64,000 bases of DNA from JAXLYE01 sp046351595. Its GTDB lineage: Bacteria; Myxococcota_A; Polyangia; Palsa-1104; JAEUJZ01. The notes below the pieces were generated by a model. The model was not told the origin of the DNA. It worked only from the letters and a program-made list of their open reading frames with translations, and did no database searches. This document shows positions 1 to 7,956 of the stretch, one piece after another. Position 1 is the stretch's first letter. The number at the start of each line of letters is the position of its first letter. The stretch covers positions 434,001 through 498,000 of the forward strand of contig JAXLYE010000009.1 in assembly GCA_046351595.1 (NCBI GenBank), given 5' to 3'. A program made the translations under genes and the position numbers.

Positions 1-255
1 CTGCTGGTCCTCGCCGGCCTGGGCCTGCTCGGCGTGCTGTGGGCGCGCACCTGGGGCGTGTTGTTGCTGATGGGCGTGGTCGCCGGCCTGCCGCTGGCCA
101 TCTGGCACAGCCACGTCGGCACGCTGTCCGCGCCGCACGCGCTGCTTACCGCCGGAAACCTGCACCAGCTCGCGGTCCTGAGCTTCGGCTTCCTGCTCGC
201 CGCCACCGTGCCGTACACGCGGCCGGTGCTGTCCTTCCTCTCTCGCCGTCGCTGA
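1..255 (+). CDS. C-terminal part of a small integral membrane protein (5' end outside window)
   Basis: The frame is open from the first base and ends at TGA 253-255, so only the last ~84 residues are visible. They are almost entirely hydrophobic (two to three membrane-spanning segments), with a short loop containing IWHSHVG and a basic end (SRRR). The stop lies 3 nt before the GTG of the following EamA exporter, which suggests one transcript. I do not recognise the family from this fragment. The ATG-less internal start at 34 is only an artefact of the truncated window. Confidence 0.55.
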   Translation: MLVLAGLGLLGVLWARTWGVLLLMGVVAGLPLAIWHSHVGTLSAPHALLTAGNLHQLAVLSFGFLLAATVPYTRPVLSFLSRRR

Positions 256-258
256 TCC

Positions 259-1212
259 GTGTCATCGTCCGGAGCGCGCTCCGGCCGCAGCCTGGGCATG
301 CTCCTGGTGCTGGCGGCCGCCGTGTGCTGGAGCCTGAGCGGCGTCGGCATCAAGCAGGTGCCGGCCGGGGCCCTGGCGATCACCGGCTTGCGCGCGCTGT
401 TCGCGACGCCGGTGTTCCTGGGCGTGCTGGCTTGGCGCGCGCGGCCCTTCGGCTTGAAGCCGGTGCTGCGCTTCCTGCTCGCGCAGCGCGAGGTGTGGCT
501 GGTCGCGCTGTGTTACGCCTGGACCGTCAGCTCGTTCGTCGCCGCGAACCAGCTGACGACCGCGGCGAACGCCATCCTGCTGCAGTACACGGCGCCGATC
601 TACGTCGTGCTGCTCTCGTGGCCGCTCCTCGGCGAGCGCGTGCGCCCGGCCGATGTCGTCGCGGTGCTCGGCTGCGTCGCCGGGGTGCTGGCGCTGTTCC
701 TCGATCGGCTGACGCCGGCCGGCATCGTCGGCAACCTGGTGGCCATGGGCTCGGGCGCCGGGCTCGGGCTGGTGCCGCTCCTTTTGCGCCGCGCCGAGCG
801 GCCGCAGCCCGGCGACAGCGCGCACGAGCACCTGGAGCTGCGACCGCTGGCGGGCGGCGCGGCGCTGCTGTTGGGCAATACGCTGACCGTGGTGATCGGG
901 CTGCCCTGGGCCCTGGGCGCGCTCGCCTCGTCGCTGCCGCCCGCGAGCTGGGCGGTGCTGGTGGGCCTCGGCACCGTGCAGATCGGCGCGGCGTACCTGT
1001 TCTACGCGGCCGGCGTGCGGCGGCTGCGCGCCATCGAGTGTTTGATGGTTTCGAGCCTGGAGCCGATCCTCAACCCGGTCTGGGTGGCGCTGGCCACGGG
1101 CGAGCGCCCCGGCCGCCCGGCCCTCGTCGGCGGCGCATTGATCGTGCTGTCGGTCGTGGGGCACGGCGTCTTCGTCGAGCTCGCGCGGCGCCGCCCGGCG
1201 ACGGCCGGGTAG
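259..1212 (+). CDS. EamA/DMT-family transporter
   Basis: This is a 317-residue, strongly hydrophobic protein with about ten predicted membrane helices in two similar halves, the layout of two tandem EamA domains. The first half begins near LVLAAAVCWSLSGVGIKQ and the second near residue 195. Members of the family export metabolites or amino acids at the inner membrane; the substrate cannot be read from the sequence. GTG 259 lies 3 nt after the previous stop, so the pair is probably co-translated. The C-terminus is short and basic (ARRRPATAG), typical of a cytoplasmic tail. Confidence 0.85.
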   Translation: MSSSGARSGRSLGMLLVLAAAVCWSLSGVGIKQVPAGALAITGLRALFATPVFLGVLAWRARPFGLKPVLRFLLAQREVWLVALCYAWTVSSFVAANQLTTAANAILLQYTAPIYVVLLSWPLLGERVRPADVVAVLGCVAGVLALFLDRLTPAGIVGNLVAMGSGAGLGLVPLLLRRAERPQPGDSAHEHLELRPLAGGAALLLGNTLTVVIGLPWALGALASSLPPASWAVLVGLGTVQIGAAYLFYAAGVRRLRAIECLMVSSLEPILNPVWVALATGERPGRPALVGGALIVLSVVGHGVFVELARRRPATAG

Positions 1213-1351
1213 CGGTCCGCGCGCGCACAAAGTGGCGGCGGTCAGGGGGCCGTGGGACACTTTTCGACGTGTGCGTGGCCTGACCGCGCCGCGCGGACCG
1301 AGTATCTTCTGCAGGTCTTTTGCCGACGGATCGCGACTAGGAGGCTGCGCT

Positions 1352-3643
1352 TTGGGTCTCGGGCAATATGTCTTCCCTCGCTACGCAGTGCACATCGCCA
1401 GCGGCTCCGCCGTCCCCATCGAGCGGCTGCAGGCCCGCTGCTTCTGGTACCCGGCGCTCAGCCTCGACGGACGCATGGTCTCGGGCCACGTCCTGTACAT
1501 CTCGCAGAAGCTGCAGGACGCCGTCGAGGTCTCGCTCGGCCTGCACGCCACCTGGGACTGGAACGCCGAGGGCGAGGTCGAGGGCGGCAGCGACGACGTG
1601 GTGCACCGCCTCGCGGCGCCGATCCGCGCCTCGTCGCACGCGTCGGTGCCGCAGCTTATCCGCGCGGTGCTCGAGCACAGCAAGCAGGCGCTGCCCCCGG
1701 GCAAGCGCCGCCTGCTGCAGCCGCTCGCCGCGCTGGCCCCGGGCGACATCCTGGCCAGCCTCGAGGACATCCTGCACAAGAGCGGCCTGCACATCCTGGT
1801 GCCGCTGTACATCGGCAACGCCTACCAGCTGTTCACCGACGCCACCGAGGCGCTGATGCCGGTGTCGCCGCTGAACCTCAAGCGCACGCCGCGGCTGTGT
1901 TTCGTGCTGCTGTCGACGGACGGGCTGAAGAACGAGAAGCGCGACAGCCCGTGGCTGCGCCAGGCCGCCGAGCTCATGGCGCTGCCGGTCAACGTCGTGC
2001 GCACGCCCGAGGTGCTCAAGTTCATCGACGAGCTCAAGGCGCTGCGGCCGGCGCTCGACGACGCGCAGCTCGTCGACGAGCTCTTGTGGACGCTGCACGA
2101 GCTGACCGGCGGCTGGCCGGATCTGTGCGATCGCTTCTTCGAGATGCTCGGCACGCTGCCCGACGTGGCGGCGCTGCGGCAGCGGCTGTGGCAGCTGGCC
2201 GAGCTCCTGCGCGCGGCCGAGCGTAGCCGCGAGGCCAGCGAGCGCCTGCTCGACGTCGCCTTCGCCGGCCGCGTCGATCTTCCGGACCTGGGCAACCTGC
2301 CGGGCCAGAGCTCGCCGATGCTGCGGCCGCTCAAGCCCGAGGCCGTGGCCGGCGTGCTCGCGAGCCCCGGCGTGCCCGGCGTGTACGAGGGCCTGTGGAC
2401 GCTCTTGCAGACGCCGACGACGTTCACCTGGGAGGAGCACGGCCGCGGCTACCTCGACGGTCTGATCAGCTGGGAGCGCAAGATGGCGGTGCCGCGCAGC
2501 CGCGCCATCGAGCTCGTGCTGCGCCGCCGCATCGACGCGCTGTCCGGGCCGCAGCCGGGGGCCTCGTCGCCGGGCGCGTCGCAGACCGGACTGGAGCCGA
2601 TCCGCGCGGGCGCCGACGCCGCCCTGCCTCCGTCGGGAGAGCCGGGGCCGTTGACGCTGCGCTGGCTGCACGTCTCGGACTTCCACTTCTCCGAGCGCCA
2701 CAACGTGCAGGGCGCGGGCATCGTGCTGGAGTCGCTGCTCAACACGCTGCGCGACATGCGCCGGCGCGGCCGCGGCCTCGACTGCATCTTCATCACCGGC
2801 GACATCGCCAACACCGGCAGCGAGTCCGAGTTCCGCATGGCCGAGGACTTCCTCGGTCGCCTGTGCGAGGTCGCGGGCGTGTCGCGGCAGCTGGTGCTGA
2901 TGGTCCCCGGCAACCACGACGTCGCGCGCTCGCGCGGCTTCGGCCTGTCACGCACCCTCGGCAGCTACGAGGAGGCGCAGCAGTTCTTCCAGCCCGCCGC
3001 CGAGCGCTGGCACTTGAAGAAGCTCGAGGCGTTCATCAACTTCTATGACCGCTTCTATAAGACCGGCTTCGAGGGACCGGGCGAGCCGCGGCGCGCCGCC
3101 TCGGGGCTGGCGACGGCGCAGGCCGAGATCGTGCGCGTGCGCGGCGTCGAGCTCGGGGTGCTGCCGCTCAACACCGCGTGGTTCGCGCAGGCCGACGACG
3201 ACTCGGGCAAGCTGTTCATCGGCGAGCCGCTCTTGCGCGCGGGCATGGCCCGCATCCAGCACGCGCCGCTGCGCCTGGCGATGATGCACCACCCGCTCGC
3301 CGACCTCTCGGAGGTCGAGCGCCGCACTATCGAGCAGCTGCTGCAGGAGCACTTCCACTTCGTGCTGCGCGGCCACCTGCACGACAACGAGGCCGGCTAC
3401 GTCAGCAGCGCCTACAAGCAGACGCTGGTCCTGGCCGCCGGCGCCGCGTACCAGGGGCGGGTCGTCTACCAGAACCGCGCCATGTTCTGCGACGTCGATC
3501 TCGACGCGGCGAGCCGCATCGTGAAGGTGCGCCCGTACCCGATCCGCTATGAGATGACCGGGCACGACCGCTGGACGCTCGACACCGGCGTCTTCCCCAA
3601 GAGCTACCCGACGTATCTTGAGACGCTGATGCTGCCGCTCTGA
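1352..3643 (+). CDS. Calcineurin-like metallophosphoesterase with large unrecognised N-terminal region
   Basis: I chose TTG 1352 because AGGAG lies at 1339-1343, 8 nt upstream. An ATG at 1232 is in frame but has no ribosome site and adds a poorly coding N-terminus. The protein is then 763 residues. The C-terminal third, from about residue 434 (LRWLHVSDFHF), carries the full class III phosphoesterase motif set: DFH (443-445), GD near 483, GNHD near 520, MMHHPL near 646 and GHLH near 673. These ligate the two metals. Residues 1-430 are soluble, mixed alpha/beta then helical, and match no family I know. The WLHVSDFHF style of entry is common in phosphoesterases attached to bacterial signalling or conflict proteins, but no NTPase is present here. 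No signal peptide, so cytoplasmic. Confidence 0.8.
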   Translation: MGLGQYVFPRYAVHIASGSAVPIERLQARCFWYPALSLDGRMVSGHVLYISQKLQDAVEVSLGLHATWDWNAEGEVEGGSDDVVHRLAAPIRASSHASVPQLIRAVLEHSKQALPPGKRRLLQPLAALAPGDILASLEDILHKSGLHILVPLYIGNAYQLFTDATEALMPVSPLNLKRTPRLCFVLLSTDGLKNEKRDSPWLRQAAELMALPVNVVRTPEVLKFIDELKALRPALDDAQLVDELLWTLHELTGGWPDLCDRFFEMLGTLPDVAALRQRLWQLAELLRAAERSREASERLLDVAFAGRVDLPDLGNLPGQSSPMLRPLKPEAVAGVLASPGVPGVYEGLWTLLQTPTTFTWEEHGRGYLDGLISWERKMAVPRSRAIELVLRRRIDALSGPQPGASSPGASQTGLEPIRAGADAALPPSGEPGPLTLRWLHVSDFHFSERHNVQGAGIVLESLLNTLRDMRRRGRGLDCIFITGDIANTGSESEFRMAEDFLGRLCEVAGVSRQLVLMVPGNHDVARSRGFGLSRTLGSYEEAQQFFQPAAERWHLKKLEAFINFYDRFYKTGFEGPGEPRRAASGLATAQAEIVRVRGVELGVLPLNTAWFAQADDDSGKLFIGEPLLRAGMARIQHAPLRLAMMHHPLADLSEVERRTIEQLLQEHFHFVLRGHLHDNEAGYVSSAYKQTLVLAAGAAYQGRVVYQNRAMFCDVDLDAASRIVKVRPYPIRYEMTGHDRWTLDTGVFPKSYPTYLETLMLPL

Positions 3644-3715
3644 GCGGTCGCTGCGAGGCGCAGGCAGGGGGCGACCGGCCGGGCCCGCGTCAGGGCCGCC
3701 GGGAAGATCCGTCTA

Positions 3716-4030
<315 letters not shown>

Positions 4031-4054
4031 GCTCGTCTCCTTCGGTCCCGGCAT

Positions 4055-4071
4055 CAGCAGGCGGCGTGCCG
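4055..4071 (-). promoter_or_regulatory. Candidate sigma-54 (-24/-12) promoter for the ferredoxin gene
   Basis: Read on the minus strand the site is CGGCACGCCGCCTGCTG. The GG (4070-4069) and GC (4058-4057) dinucleotides are exactly 10 nt apart, and GGCACG...CTGCT fits the TGGCACG-N4-TTGCT consensus. A start about 12 nt downstream of the GC would leave a short leader containing the AAGGAG ribosome site of the ferredoxin. The adjacent divergent gene is a sigma-54 activator, which strengthens the reading. Confidence 0.55.
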
Positions 4072-4173
4072 CCGTGCGTCACCGCGGGCTCTCGTCGGAC
4101 GGCGTGACGCGCCGGGGCGTTGCGGCAGAGGCCGCACCGATGCTACGGTGGGCGTGGGACCGAAGGCTCGGTG

Positions 4174-4191
4174 CCACCGAAGCTTCGGTGG
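4174..4191. promoter_or_regulatory. 18-bp perfect palindrome, candidate activator-binding site
   Basis: CCACCGAAGCTTCGGTGG is a perfect inverted repeat. Further half-site-like copies (ACCGAAG at 4159-4165, CGGTG-C-CACCG at 4169-4179) crowd the same 35 bp. It lies about 105 bp upstream of the candidate -24/-12 promoter and 48 bp before the activator's start codon. Enhancer sites for sigma-54 activators usually lie at such distances. Binding by the neighbouring activator is inference. Confidence 0.5.
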
Positions 4192-4239
4192 GAGCCGAGC
4201 GGCCCACCGGAACATCGCTGACGAACGGGGGAGCGCACG

Positions 4240-5700
4240 ATGCCCAACCGCGAGCTCTTGCTGCTGAGCGAGCTGGCCAGCGCCATCAGCAGCGTCCACG
4301 CCTTCACCGGGACCGCCCGCGCCTGCGCCGAGGTGCTGCACCGACACCTGCCGCTGCGCTGGTTCGAGCTGGCGCGGCGCGACGCGACGCAGGGAGTGTA
4401 TCAGGCGGTCCTGTGCACGGTGCGCGCCGACGAGATCACGGCCGCGCAGGTGCAGCGCACGCACGCCGAGACGCCGCTCGGCGACGTGCACCGCATGGCG
4501 CAGGCGCTGGTGCTGCCGTTCCAGGGTGAGGGCGAGGCGCAGGGCTACGCGGCGCTGGCCCTGGTTCACGACAAGTCCCGCCTGCCGCCGGTGCTGGAAG
4601 AGGCGCTGGCGCGCGTCCTGGAGGTCGCCTTCCGCAACATCCAGCTGCTCGAGCGCGTGGCCAGCCTGTCGCGGCGCGCGCACGTCGAGAACCAGATGCT
4701 GCGCAGCGAGCTGCAGAAGGCCCTGGAGCCCGAGCGCGTCGCCGCCGCGAGCGAGGCCAGCCGGCGCGTGCTGGCCATGGCGGATCTCGTCGCGGTGCAG
4801 GACACGACGGTGCTCTTGCGCGGCGAGTCCGGCACCGGCAAGGAGGTGCTGGCGCGGCGCATCCACCGCCTGTCGGCGCGCGCCAACCGGCCCTTCTTGA
4901 AGATAAACTGCGGCGCCCTGCCCGAGGGCCTCGTCGAGAGCACGCTGTTCGGGCACGAGCGCGGCGCCTTCACCGGCGCCTCGGGCCGCCACCGCGGCTT
5001 CTTCGAGCGCGCGCACGGCGGCACGCTGCTCCTCGACGAGGTGGCCGAGCTGCCGCTGGGCGCGCAGGCCAAGCTGCTGCGCATCCTGCAGGACGGAGAG
5101 CTCGAGCGCGTCGGCGGCGAGAGCATGCAGCGCGTCGACGTGCGCGTGCTGGCCGCGACGCACCGCCCGATCGAGCAGATGGTCGCGGCCGGGACCTTCC
5201 GCGCCGATCTGTACTACCGGCTCAACATCTTCCCGATCATCGTCCCGTCGCTGCGCGAGCGGCCCGAGGATCTGCCGGTGCTCGTCGAGGTCCTGCTCGA
5301 GAAGCAGGCCCGCCGGCACCAGCGGCCGGTCCCACACCTGACGCCGGCGCTGCTCGAGACGCTGCGCCGACACAGCTGGCCGGGCAACGTGCGCGAGCTC
5401 GAGAACCTGCTCGAGCGCGCGCTCATCCTGACGCCGCCCGGGGAGCCGCTGGTCCTGCCGGCCGACTTCTCGGTGCTGGGACCGACGAGCACGGCGCGGC
5501 TGGAGCCGGCGCCCGGCGCGCCGAAGACCTATGCTCAGACCATGCGCGAGTGCGTCGAGCAGGCGCTGCACAGGAGCCGCGGTCAGATCTATGGTCCCGA
5601 TGGTGCGGCGGCGCTGCTCGGCATGCCGCCGACCACGCTGCAGAGCAAGCTGAAGAAGCTCGGCCTGCGCCGCGAGGACTTCGTGCGCGAGCTGCCCTGA
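4240..5700 (+). CDS. Sigma-54-dependent transcriptional activator, NorR-like architecture
   Basis: The protein has 486 residues in three parts. A GAF-like sensor occupies about 1-145. The AAA+ domain has Walker A GESGTGKE (195-202), the sigma-54-contact loop GAFTGA (242-247) and Walker B LLLDEVAE (263-270). A C-terminal Fis-type helix-turn-helix is around 440-480 (GAAALLGMPPTTLQSKLKKLGL). There is no receiver domain, so the signal is probably a small ligand or gas sensed by the N-terminal domain, as in NorR; the ligand is not known. GGGGGAG just before ATG 4240 supports the start. Its divergent neighbour is the ferredoxin with a -24/-12 type promoter, and a palindrome sits between them. Confidence 0.9.
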   Translation: MPNRELLLLSELASAISSVHAFTGTARACAEVLHRHLPLRWFELARRDATQGVYQAVLCTVRADEITAAQVQRTHAETPLGDVHRMAQALVLPFQGEGEAQGYAALALVHDKSRLPPVLEEALARVLEVAFRNIQLLERVASLSRRAHVENQMLRSELQKALEPERVAAASEASRRVLAMADLVAVQDTTVLLRGESGTGKEVLARRIHRLSARANRPFLKINCGALPEGLVESTLFGHERGAFTGASGRHRGFFERAHGGTLLLDEVAELPLGAQAKLLRILQDGELERVGGESMQRVDVRVLAATHRPIEQMVAAGTFRADLYYRLNIFPIIVPSLRERPEDLPVLVEVLLEKQARRHQRPVPHLTPALLETLRRHSWPGNVRELENLLERALILTPPGEPLVLPADFSVLGPTSTARLEPAPGAPKTYAQTMRECVEQALHRSRGQIYGPDGAAALLGMPPTTLQSKLKKLGLRREDFVRELP

Positions 5701-5823
5701 GCCGCTGTCGCGCGCTCGGCCTGCCGGAGGCAGCCAGCCGGTCCGGTTACATTCCGTCCGCGTATCGGCGAAAAACCGCGAAAAAATAGGCCGGTCCGTG
5801 CGATATCTCAGCCTGTACCTCGC

Positions 5824-7209
5824 ATGAAGCCTCAGCTGCCGACCCCTCTGGCCCGCCGCGTCCACATGTCTTCGGCTGCGCGGGATCTGGGCGGGCTGCT
5901 GCGGGCGCTCGGCCTCGGCTGGGTGGGGCTCGGGCTGGGCGTCGGGGTGCTCGCGGTCGCGGCGCCGGTGCACGCCGGGGCCGCGGCGCGGCGCGGCGAG
6001 GCGTTCACGTTCACCGTGAAGATCCTCGGAGCCGTCGACGCGGGGCGGGCGCGCCTGGCCGTCAACCCGCCGCAGGCGCAGGCCGGCGGCCACGTGATCC
6101 AGGTCGTCGGCGAGGCCGAGGCGACGGGCATGGCCAAGGCGCTGACCAGCTGGCACCAGGACTACAAGGTGACGCTCGACGCGGCGACGCTGCTGCCGCA
6201 GAAGGTCAGCCTGCACGAGACGGGCAAGCGGCAGCGCGACGTCAACTTCGTCATCAACGGCCGTACGGTCGACATGGACGTGCGTCGCCCCGACCAGGCC
6301 TGGCGGGCGAAGGCCGAGATGCCGGTCGAGCTGCTCGATCCCGTCGGCGTGCTGCTCCTGCTGCGGGTGGCGCGGCTGCGCGACGGCGACAAGCTGGCGC
6401 TGGTGGTCTCGGGCGGCTCGGCGCTGTACTCGGGGACGGTGCAGGTGGTGGCGCGCGAAGAGGTGGCGCTGCCCACCGGACCGCGGCGCGCCATCCGGCT
6501 CGCCTGCCGCGGCATCCGCGTCGACGAGAAGGGCATCGAGGTCGGGCGCACGCCGTGGCTCGGCACGCTGTGGCTCAGCGACGACAAGGCGCGCCTGCCG
6601 CTGCGCGTCGCCTTCGAGTCCGAGATCGGCCCCATCGAGTTCACCATGACCTCGCACGAGGGCATCTCGCCGCCGCTGCCGCGGACGCTGCGCGGCGTCA
6701 TCGAGAACGGCCCGCTGCCGCGCCCGGCGACCGCCCCGGCCCCGGCCGCAGCACCGGTAAAGCCCGCGGCACCCGCGCCTGGGGCTGCACCGACGCCTGG
6801 GGCGCCGCCCGCGCCCGCAGCCAAGCCCGCGACGCCTGCAGCCGGTGCGCCCGCGACGACGCCTTCGGCCGCAGCCAAGCCTGCGACGACGCCTGCGACC
6901 CCTGCGGCTGGTGCGCCCGCGACGGCGCCTGCGCCCGCAGCCAAGCCTGTGACGACGCCCGCGGCCCCTGCGGCCAGTGCACCCGCGACGGCGCCTGCGC
7001 CCGCGGCCAAGCCCGCGACTACGACCGCGCCCGGTGCGCCTGCGGCGGCTGCCCCGGCGGTGAAGCCGGCAGCCCCTCCCTCTGCGGCGCCGGCGACCCC
7101 GGCGGCGGCTGCCCCGGCTGCGGTGAAGCCCTCACCCGCCGCGCCTCCGCCCGCAACGGCCGCGCCTGCGCCGAGCCCGGCGAGCCCTCCGGCTGCTGCA
7201 CCGCGTTAG
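5824..7209 (+). CDS. Secreted DUF3108-like protein with long Ala/Pro/Lys/Thr repeat tail
   Basis: The protein has 461 residues. A hydrophobic export segment (about 25-52, ending APVHA-G) is followed by a beta-rich region to about residue 295 that resembles DUF3108 periplasmic proteins (VSLHETGKRQRDVNF, GTLWLSDDKARLPLRV). From about 298 to the end the chain is almost only A, P, K, T and S, with imperfect repeats of the type PAAKPATTPATPAAGAPAT. This is probably an extended, wall- or membrane-spanning tail. No clear ribosome site precedes ATG 5824; an internal ATG at 5866 is an alternative start. Its stop overlaps the next gene's GTG by one base, so they are coupled. The function is unknown. 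Confidence 0.7.
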   Translation: MKPQLPTPLARRVHMSSAARDLGGLLRALGLGWVGLGLGVGVLAVAAPVHAGAAARRGEAFTFTVKILGAVDAGRARLAVNPPQAQAGGHVIQVVGEAEATGMAKALTSWHQDYKVTLDAATLLPQKVSLHETGKRQRDVNFVINGRTVDMDVRRPDQAWRAKAEMPVELLDPVGVLLLLRVARLRDGDKLALVVSGGSALYSGTVQVVAREEVALPTGPRRAIRLACRGIRVDEKGIEVGRTPWLGTLWLSDDKARLPLRVAFESEIGPIEFTMTSHEGISPPLPRTLRGVIENGPLPRPATAPAPAAAPVKPAAPAPGAAPTPGAPPAPAAKPATPAAGAPATTPSAAAKPATTPATPAAGAPATAPAPAAKPVTTPAAPAASAPATAPAPAAKPATTTAPGAPAAAAPAVKPAAPPSAAPATPAAAAPAAVKPSPAAPPPATAAPAPSPASPPAAAPR

Positions 7210-7952
7210 TGGCCGTGCGCACCGCCGCCCTCGTGATCCGCAACGCTCTGTTCTGGATCGCGCACTTCGTCTGGGTGGTCGCGGTCGGGCTGATCGGGCT
7301 GCCGGCGCGCCTCGGCTCGCGGCACCTCATGCGGCGCGTGCTGGTGCTGTGGGCGCGCGGCGAGCTGCTGCTGGCGCGCGTGCTCACGGGCGTGCGCTAC
7401 CGCGTCATCGGCGCCGAGCACATCCCGCCCGGACCGTCGCTGATCGTCGCCAAGCACCAGTCGAGCTTCGAGTCGATCGCGCTGCCGATGCTCATCCCGG
7501 ATCTGGCTGTGGTGCTGCGCTACCAGCTGCTGCGGCTGCCGCTGTGGGGGCCGATGGTCAAGCGCCTCGAGATGATCGCCATCGATCGCGAGGGCGGTGC
7601 CGCGTCGCTGCGGGCGCTGCTGCGGGCGGCGCGCGAGGTGCTCGCGGCGGGCCGCTCGGTGCTGATCTTTCCCGAGGCGCGGCGGGTGCCGATCGGCGAG
7701 CGCGCGCCGTATCAGCGCGGCGTGATCTCGCTGTACGAGCGCTCGCAGGTGCCGGTCGTGCCGGTGGCGCACGACGCGGGTCGCTACTGGCCGCCGGACC
7801 TGGGCCTGAAGCGGCCGGGCTGCATCACGCTGCGCTTCCTGCCGCCGCTGCCGCCCGGGCTGGCGCGCGACGAGTTCTTCACCCGCCTGGTGCGCGAGCT
7901 CGACGGCGCTACCGACGAGATCCTGCGGTCGCCGCCGCTCTTGGAGAGCTGA
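7209..7952 (+). CDS. plsC: 1-acyl-sn-glycerol-3-phosphate acyltransferase family protein
   Basis: GTG 7209 shares its G with the TAG of the previous gene (TAGTG), giving a 247-residue protein; GTG 7215 is an alternative. An N-terminal membrane helix (14-31) precedes the lysophospholipid acyltransferase core. The catalytic block is KHQSSFE (82-88), the H-x4-acidic motif. The second block reads LIFPEARRVP where the family usually has FPEGTR, so it appears one residue short. The likely reaction is transfer of an acyl chain to lysophosphatidic acid at the inner membrane. The reading frame is open far upstream only because of overlap with the Ala/Pro-coding tail. Confidence 0.85.
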   Translation: MAVRTAALVIRNALFWIAHFVWVVAVGLIGLPARLGSRHLMRRVLVLWARGELLLARVLTGVRYRVIGAEHIPPGPSLIVAKHQSSFESIALPMLIPDLAVVLRYQLLRLPLWGPMVKRLEMIAIDREGGAASLRALLRAAREVLAAGRSVLIFPEARRVPIGERAPYQRGVISLYERSQVPVVPVAHDAGRYWPPDLGLKRPGCITLRFLPPLPPGLARDEFFTRLVRELDGATDEILRSPPLLES

Positions 7953-7956
7953 GCCC

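Noticed and set aside
262..1260. Long antisense open frames across most genes (for example 262-1260 -, 4054-6657 -, 7909-9789 -, 29643-31547 -, 34006-36180 +, 36295-37974 +)
   Set aside because: They have Arg/Ala/Pro-rich composition caused by high GC, no recognisable domain, and overlap well-supported genes on the other strand.
1232..1351. Upstream ATG for the first phosphoesterase
   Set aside because: No ribosome site and Arg/Gly-rich translation; TTG 1352 has AGGAG at good spacing.
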